Origin: Dipylidium caninum
Lineage: Eukaryota; Platyhelminthes; Cestoda; Cyclophyllidea; Dipylidiidae
Assembly (NCBI GenBank): GCA_017562135.1
Contig: QEYB01000895.1
Location: forward strand, 1,302,001 to 1,366,000
DNA length: 64,000 nucleotides
Direction of reading: 5' to 3'
Both the position numbers and the translations under genes were made by a program. Each line of letters starts with the position of its first letter. Position 1 is the stretch's first letter. Under the pieces are notes generated by a model. It saw nothing but the letters and a program-made list of their open reading frames with translations. It searched no databases and was not told the origin of the DNA. Below are positions 56,401 to 64,000 of this stretch, in pieces.

Positions 56401-59400
56401 CTTCCGGGGCCTTTCAGAAGTGTCCTCAAACCTGCATGTTCAGGGGAGCGTGGAAATGCCGTGGGTTTGGCTGAAGCATCAGTAAAATACTACGACTCTT
56501 CATGAGAATCCACGCTTTTAAATAAGGCATTGCAAGTGAGCCAACATCCTCTTTCCCTTACGTCAAAAAGAAGAGGGGTCGGCTTCGCGGGGTCGAGTGA
56601 AGTGAACTGTGCGCCGCGGGGCAGGGTTTCGGAGCGCGCTCACCTCCCCAGCCCGGGCGTCTGCAGGACTGGCGATTGTCGGCAAGGGACTCCCCAACCA
56701 CCAGTCATAGGAGCCAAAACATCAGACCTTCCTATCAAAACACATCGCTTTCTGGCATTTCTTGGCACTAAATGAGCAGCTTTGCCACGACAACATCGGT
56801 GTTGCCGTTACCGTATGGGCCTTTTGCAGAAAGCATAGGCAGAAGTCGTGAAAGTATGAGCATCATGTCATTGAGACATGTGCGCAAGACCGTCGCAACA
56901 TCTGCGGAGGAAGGAGGTGAGCATGCGCAGCCTTTCCAAGGTTCTGTTGTTATTTGTGGGCAATTTCGTTGGCATAGACGCGGGGAAATCAACGCCTTGC
57001 GGGTGTTTCTTGCTGCCTCCGAAGACCTGCAATTTCCACCCCAGTAATTTGAGTGGAGGAAGCGGATTCGCGTGAGAAAAAGCCAAATTTTATACAAAAA
57101 AGAGGCACGCCAAGGGGTTTTCATAAACCTTCAGCACTCGGGCTGCCAAAAGGAAAGTGATAATAAGAATTGCCTCGGGCCAGGCGTCCTGCCCTAGTTG
57201 AGCACCAGCAGTTGTGCATACATTTAAAACTTTCGAGTTATTTCACTTGATTAGCCATAAGAAGTTCGAGAGGAGCCTGTTTTCCCTGCAAACGAAGTGA
57301 CCCTCCGGACAGCGGCCAGGCAAAACATCTTGATTTGTTTTGACCGCCGAAGAAGAATGACTTTGTGGCACATTTGGGTGACGCTCTCCTCGACACAGAG
57401 GCGGGAGTTGATGAGAATGCTCCCCACAAACTTTCCTGGGGCGTTGACGCCGGACAGGCATGCTTGGAAGGGCTTTCGAGCAACCGACCGCGGCTTAAGT
57501 GACGGACGTTCCTCACGATGCGCGCGGAGTCACTGGGACATCTCACCTCGAACACTTTTTGCTGCCACCACATTACAAAATGTCATTTCAGTGGAAAAAG
57601 CGAGCAAACGCGCATAGTTTCACATGACGGACTGTGTTACTTTCAGTCACAATGCGCACGATTTTAACTTCCGGAAGCATTTTCACTAAGTGAAACGTGG
57701 TTCGGACGTGTAGATTCTCGCTATGTCTGCCTATCGCGACCCTCGACTCGCCGGAACCACTGCGCCGAGGGCGTCTTCATCAGCCAGAGCGGCTCGCCAG
57801 TCGGCCGGGAGGAAGGGTCGGCCGCGGCGCCTGGCGATGCAATTGGGTGTCGCCAGGGCAGTGAAGAAAATGCGACAAAGCCGCTCCGCGACTAAGCAAG
57901 ACTGAAAAAGATGGCGTAGGGGAAAGTTCTCGCAGCGCTGCACACCCAGTAAAAGACTGTCTGGCCAAGGGCTGTTGGGTGCAGAGTGGAACACGGCGCC
58001 ACGGGAGTGAAGGGACATTTTCTCGGCTGTCAGCCGTGGCCAAGTCGGTGGCACAACGTTTTGCTATGGCCAGGATGGGAAGCACACACCAGTTCATGCT
58101 CCCTCCTCCTTGCTAGGAGAAGGCAATCGCTTGGCCCGCGGTTGCCCGACGAGCGCCAAACACAGGAAAGGTGGGCCTATAACGAGCTTTGGGCTGGTGG
58201 GCGTCGTCGTCGTATTTGTTGCGGGCCCTTTGCCCCATAGACCAGCCCTACGCCACCTTCCCAGCGGAAATGCCTGCAACAACAACACGAGTCCCCAAAG
58301 TGCAGTTTTTAGCTCAAAACATAGTGTTCTGTTTTGGAATCTACCACCAGTTTGTTATCAAACTGCAGTCCAACAGTTGCGGGTGAAAAACCGTAGTGCA
58401 TTTGCAGAAATACGACCACCTTAGCAGACTTCTCGGACCGATTAGTTTTGCAGTCAGGACCACCTTTGCCGCCGATTTTGCGGCACGGCAGCACCTTGCT
58501 CAAGTAGTGCATGTCAACGTTTTCTGCTTTTCGCAAAAGCCTTGACAAAGCAGAATGCGGATGTGCGGTAGACTGAAGTGTGCCCTTGGGCCGATCACAC
58601 GTCCCCAGCCATATTGCACCCGAGATTTTCAAATGCTGGTGCTCGAAATGACCCAAACACAGGGGACCAGATGGCGGGATTGACGGATGTCAACGTAAGA
58701 GTACGAAAGCTCAGCTGCGCACGCCTTAATAGTCTGGTCCCTTCGGGACCGGATGGGAAGTCCCAGCTCAAAAGGCCACCTAACTGCGGACCGGCCACGG
58801 TCGGGTGTGCGGCAGGCCGAGAAGACCGCCACTCGCATGGCTACCTATTAATTCTCAGTAAGGCTCGGATAGAACGGCGTGGAACAGGCGCGGGGAGGAC
58901 AGTGGATTTGGCCAAAGGTGGACACAACGGATTCCTCCGCCCTCGACAGCCCTGATAGAGGGAGGAGGAGAAGGAAGAGGGCGATGGGCACGAGGTGGGT
59001 GAAATGCACCGCCTCAGAGGTGAGCTGCGCTCGAAACCAAGTGACGACCCGCCCATTCGAGCTGCCTCCCATGTCGTCCCCATCAGCAGTTGGGACGAGC
59101 CAAAGAGGAGGAGGAGGAGGAGAAGCAGAAGAAGTCGCGCGTGCTTTCTCATTTTGACTTATTTCAGTTCGTGCAAAATCCGCTGGCTGTGCGGCCACAC
59201 CAAGGGCTTTTCGACTCCACGCGGTAAGTCGAGATGCCGATATCTTTCAGCACGGTGACATTTGAAGCAAATCGCAAAAAAACGCAGCGCATGTAACTTT
59301 TACATTCAGGTTCGTGTGCACATACGACTACAAATCGGGGTTTTTTTCGAAACTTCTCGCCTCACCTCCCGGCAGGTGGCAGGGGATCGGGGGCGGTGCT

Positions 59401-62400
59401 ACGGAGGGTCGTGGCTGGGGCGGCGGGGCGGAGAGGCGCGGTACGGGAGTGGGACGCCCCACGGCGGAGTGGAGGGAGGGAAGAGGCAAAAGAGGATTAT
59501 GAAACTAGGATGGGGCAATCAAATGCTGGAAACTGTTTCGCAAGTCGAAGAAGACGTTGGCGCGGGGGGAGGGGAAAGTTTTGGCGAAAGATCTGATTAC
59601 ACGTTGGACATGAAAAAGTATCTTATTTTTTGCAATACACACAAATAAGGGTAACTGAGGTTATTTCACCATTTGACAAAAATCTTAGCGAAAATAATGC
59701 TGCGAAATGTTCAGGGAATATGAACCCTTTTATTTGTTCTCCCGGAAATCGTCGTCAACCTTCTCCACGTCTCACGTTGAAAACCTCTCAGCCATAATTT
59801 GCTCGCCCGAAATGCAGTTCTCTCGCACTGGCAGACAGTCAACCAGCGACTGCTGGCGTAGGACCCGCGAGGATCCTCTAGTGTGTTCGTCTGTTGCCAC
59901 CTCCTCTTTACCCACTTTCCATCAGGCATTGTTTTAAAAAAGGCTCGAGCACCGCCTGCTCACTTGGCAGTCGACCAACCTTCAAATTGGCGATCGCCTT
60001 TACTACAGAAGCCGACGTGCCACTTCTCTTTAGAAGGTCCACCGGACAGCCGTGAGTTCCTCCACTTAACATAGCACTTGTGCGTGAGGTAGTTCCTTTT
60101 GCGCCCACTTCCCTTTCAAGGTGGCATCGTCGCGTCCTCCTCGACATCACCATAAAGATATAGGCATTCCTACGGAATATACCACCTCATGGCTAAGAAG
60201 GTTGGAGTGCCGAGGACGACTTTGATTTCGCTCCACGTGGAAGTCGCTCTCGGAGGGCGCCTCCACCGGTGCAGGGTGGCACACTGGCGACTGTGTTGAT
60301 CCCGTGGACTGGCGTGAAGGCAAAACCCACAGGCTTTCGCGAAGGGACGCTTGAACGCGTCTTGACGACAAGTGGCAAGTTACTGTCTCTCTTACATGCA
60401 TTTGTAAACACAACAGCTGAAACCTATCAAGAAATACCGCTACGTGGTGATGTATTGGCAGCCCGAGGGAATGAGAAGAAGAAGAGACCTTGTCCAGCCC
60501 AAAGTCAGTGGGTGGTTGCGCAGCCCAGCAATTCATCGGCAGAGAAGCCACACAGTAAACTCCCCAAAGCTCGTAATGAGAGTTCGTGCTTCACAACTGC
60601 CAAATGGTGTTGGTCGGGGAGGAAGGAATGACCTCACATCTCCTTCTACATCCGAGTTGGCTGCAGTAACACGAATACTTATGCCTCACAGGCTTTGACA
60701 AGGGCTTTTTCCTTACACCTTATAGCCTTTCATGTCGATGTGCACTCGGATATTTCGACCTAACTGTTCCATTAATCCAGGGGACACAATCATTCTTTCA
60801 TACACAGCGTCGCACATTGTGGCAGCTCAAATAACGGCAACTTACTTCGTAAGGTGAAGCCGCGAATATGGCGAGAACAGTTTAGTTTAAGGTGAAGTTT
60901 TGCGTAAGACAAAGTGGTCTAACTGCTTCTGCGTCCACTGTACTCGAGCCAGCCTCTCTGAGCCTCACCTTCGGCACTTACAGCAAAATATCCTCACGAT
61001 TAATAACAGCGAGGCCAGTCGCGTTGTGTGGGTGGAACGAGGAAAAGTCCCATTTCGCCAATATGAAATGCCATGCGCGGGTGCTTGACAGTTATGGCGC
61101 GCGGGCTTTGACCGACGCTGCGCACGTCAGGGCGGTAGAAAGCACCGCGGCTCCCAGAGAGGCGGACAACTGGAGTGGACCACCTCAAGAATGCGTTAAT
61201 TCCGTGCAGTCGCTGCCCCCGTAACTAACGAGGGGTTGCCTGCTCGCGACAGTAAGTGAGTACGCAGTTTCACACAACTTACACAGCTCAGCGAACGGCT
61301 CGGAGAAGCTCTTCATTCTCAGTGCGGAGAGGGGGGGGAGGGGGAACAGCAGTCACACATTTCAGGGGGTAATTCCGCAAGTGAGTGAATGGTACTTCGT
61401 TGGGAGAAGACAATGGAGAATGGGAGTTGTGTCAAATGTCTTAGGGGATGCACGAGGCCTCATAAACGTTCGCCCAGTAGACCCACTCTCCGTGGTACGT
61501 GCGCTAATAGAGGGATTTCGCGCCCAAAGTAGGAAACAAACAATGGGTTTTAATGTACGTGAAACCTGCGACTCCAGTGATTCATGAGTGGGCATGGCGC
61601 AGGACCGAGATAAGCTGCGGTGCGAAGTAGGTTTTTTATCCACAGGCAACACGAGGCTGCGTTGAGCTTTTATGAGGCACATTTAGGTCGCAGGCACATG
61701 AAAGATGCTCTCCTCACTTTGATACGTGATCCTGACGGCGAAGGCGGCGGCAACAATGGCCGCGAACACTCGTGCGGCGGCGCGGGCAAAATGGCAACAC
61801 GTCGTGGCCGCTCAGGCTGCGAGGTGGAACGAAAATAGGGTCGCCGCGGAGGGCGACCAGAGGCGGGAAAAAGTAGTCCTCTTTCCACGGGGACGGGCTG
61901 CGCCTTGTTGTGTGCAGAGCTGCGTGGACCCACCCCGCATAAATCATGCACGATGTGGACCAGGCTTTAGTAATGGCGTGGACGAGGACTGCTAAAGGTC
62001 ATTGAAGTTATCTCCCAACAGACATATTGGCATGCTGTCTCGTGATATTTCAACATTTTGCAATTGAAAAATTCACCCTATGCTTCTGTTGGTGGTAAAA
62101 TAATTTGGCAAACTGGCGAAATGCCCTTCCAAGCGCACGCGCCGAGGCGGCGCAGGAGGAGCGCGTGGCTGGGACGGGCGAGGAGGCGTCACCAGCCGAC
62201 CTCGAGGCACGGCGTAACAAGTCACTTGCGATGCCCGTGGGAGGCGACTTTCAGGCCCACGGACGGCTGAAAAGTAAGGTAAAATGAAATCATACACTCG
62301 CGTAGGCAGGTGACGGGGGCGGGGACGCCTCGGGTTCCTTCTTGCCTCATGCCAGACGCTGTGACCGCCCGAAGTCCCACCCAACGCCAATACGACGAGG

Positions 62401-63927
62401 TTTTCAAAGTGAACAGGGATGTGCCAGATGAGAAGAAAAAGAAGAAGGAAATCGCCCACGTGTGCAACAAAAACGGGCATATCAACGTAGCACACATCGC
62501 CACGCCTGAGTTCACATTTTGTCACAATTGTCGTGTGAGAGCCTTGTCGGCCAATGAACCGCTGGTAAATGATGTTCAGTCGCCACGGGATGGTCGGACG
62601 AGGGGCGGCCCACACGTCGTCTCCGAGTTGTGGAGTGAAGACACGAACATGTTAGACTGCCGTCGAGGCTGTCAACCTTTAAGATATTCGGGACACTAAA
62701 CGTACTGGTGTGGCCTGTCTTCGGAGACGCTTAATGGTTTCCTACCGGCGACGCTGCAGGATGACCCAAGCACCAGATGCTTTCGGAGATAAACGTATGG
62801 GCTTACAAAGTGTACCACTTCTCCACTGCCGCGTTTTGGCAGCGGCGATAGGAACACATGCGAGAGGAAAGGGATACATTGGAAGGAACGGTCCGCGGTA
62901 TTTCGGCTATTAAGGATGCAGGTCGGCAGGTGGGTGACCTGTGAATCAGGTCCAGTGGTCCGCCTCGCGGCACTTCTCGCATTTCCACCGTGAAACCGAC
63001 AACTGCAGTAACCAAGATCCTGCCTGATGCAGGGTGGACAGCCGCTAAACTCTCTTCTACGCAGTTGGTCAAGGCGACTGATTCACAAGCGAGCAATGCG
63101 GGTATTTGAAACAAGAGTTGGTGAGATTTAACGAGAGCGGAACGCCAATCCTCATCAACAGTCGTCCTCGTCGGCTAATGCCGGAGACGAGCATCAACTA
63201 CGGACTGCGCGGTGTTGACATACACTTGCAAAGGTATTTGAAGGATGCTCATTACTGCTTCGTCCAGCCGGAGCGCTGCCTACGACGGGCAGACCACCTG
63301 ACCGCGCCATTTGGCCGAGGCGTTGAACGTTTAAGGACGCAGAAAAGCGACACGCAATTTGGGCACCGAGGGACGGTCGAGTGGGGGAGTGGGGCAGTAG
63401 CAGTTCGAAGCTGGTCAGATTCCGGCTCGCCAGTGTGCCAAGTCTTCTTCCGGAGCAGCATCGCCTCTGAGGCCATTCTACGGGGAAATAAAGTCACCAA
63501 TAGCGGAAGCTTTTCTACTTTTCATTTTTACCGGTTCTGCCAAATTGTGTCCACCCATTCTTACGCACTGGAACCTCACCGGTTTTGTTTTACCGGTCGA
63601 AATTTTCGACTTCAACAAGGAAATGCGAGGGACTCAATAAAACCGGAGGGTGCAGGCAGCTTTGAGGGACGAACAGGCCTGGGGCACAACAGCGCTGCCG
63701 AATGCAATAACAATTCGCGTTTTTATTCTCACTCTCCTGTTGGCCATGTATTAAAGAGGATGAAAAACCGGGAGTTTCGCTCGATTCTTGCATATTTCCA
63801 TTGCTCTAAGTTGTTAATACTGCATGATCGTGACAGCAGTCACGAAAAATTGCGACAGTCACACATAACAACATTTCGCAAGATAACTTATTGCGATCAG
63901 ATGTATGTGTTTTCGTCTGCCAGGCAG
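53430..63927. other. GC-rich DNA, no gene supported
   Basis: About 10.5 kb with many overlapping medium frames on both strands, mostly Arg/Pro/Ser-rich, without recognisable domains or splice-linked chains. Candidates looked at and not supported include a 60-codon basic frame at 57723-57905, a Pro-rich frame at 55998-56225 and a frame at 62310-62699. Likely distal regulatory DNA, UTRs or a long intron of a gene lying mostly outside the window. Confidence 0.45.
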
Positions 63928-64000
63928 GAGAGTGTCCAAACTGTCCTGTGGCGCAAGAGAGCACACATCGCCGCTGCACTGGCCAGGGCCAGAGCAGCCA
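63928..64000 (+). other. possible partial coding exon at the right edge
   Basis: After an acceptor-like tctgccaggcag, an open frame reads ESVQTVLWRKRAHIAAALAR and continues to the window end with an Ala/Arg-rich helix-like sequence. The frame is also open a little upstream. Too short to assign; it may be the start of an exon of a gene to the right. Confidence 0.22.

Noticed and set aside
57723..57905. 60-codon basic ORF beginning with ATG
   Set aside because: Arg/Ser/Ala-rich in GC-rich DNA with an equally long antisense frame; no conserved motif.
60083..60100. TGAGGTAGT resembling the let-7 5' end
   Set aside because: The match stops after nine bases and no hairpin partner was seen.

Overview
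The window reads as nuclear DNA of a parasitic flatworm, most likely a tapeworm (cestode). Four things support this. (1) A nuclear receptor gene encodes two complete DNA-binding domains in tandem, an architecture known mainly from Platyhelminthes and some other lophotrochozoans. (2) A short prohormone carries GNFFRF-Gly-Lys-Arg, the precursor form of GNFFRFamide, the FMRFamide-like peptide originally isolated from the tapeworm Moniezia expansa. (3) Spliceosomal introns fall into a class of about 26-42 nt and another of about 65-76 nt. (4) Housekeeping genes are close to animal orthologues but clearly diverged. The species cannot be named from the sequence alone.

Layout, left to right. 1-284 (-): exons of the first Ig domain of an L1CAM/neuroglian-type adhesion protein. 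5.5-8.0 kb (+): a four-exon FMRFamide-like neuropeptide precursor with CCAAT and TATA promoter elements. 8-13.8 kb: GC-rich, repeat-bearing DNA with no gene I can support. 13.86-27.74 kb (+): the two-DBD nuclear receptor in 11 coding exons with a 5.5 kb first intron. 28.52-32.64 kb (-): AP-1/AP-2 clathrin adaptor beta subunit, convergent with the receptor. 33.66-37.23 kb (+): TTC27, divergent from the adaptor gene. 37.69-39.88 kb (+): mitochondrial seryl-tRNA synthetase. 40.83-41.91 kb (+): an intronless PKA-catalytic-like kinase. 42.98-49.98 kb (+): glycogen branching enzyme. 52.43-53.25 kb (-): a three-exon secreted precursor with dibasic cleavage sites, a candidate undescribed neuropeptide gene. 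53.4-64 kb: GC-rich DNA with no gene I can support except a possible exon at the right edge.

The genes are not an operon and do not form one pathway. The window has two textures: a compact block at 28.5-50 kb of ubiquitous genes (vesicle coat, TPR protein, mitochondrial translation, glycogen synthesis, kinase), flanked by sparse GC-rich DNA holding signalling and neuronal genes (receptor, two peptide precursors, adhesion molecule). The points most worth checking are the novel peptide precursor, the exon-level duplication that made the two-DBD receptor, the ultra-short and GC-AG introns, and two apparent reading-frame breaks (TTC27, SARS2) that may be assembly errors.
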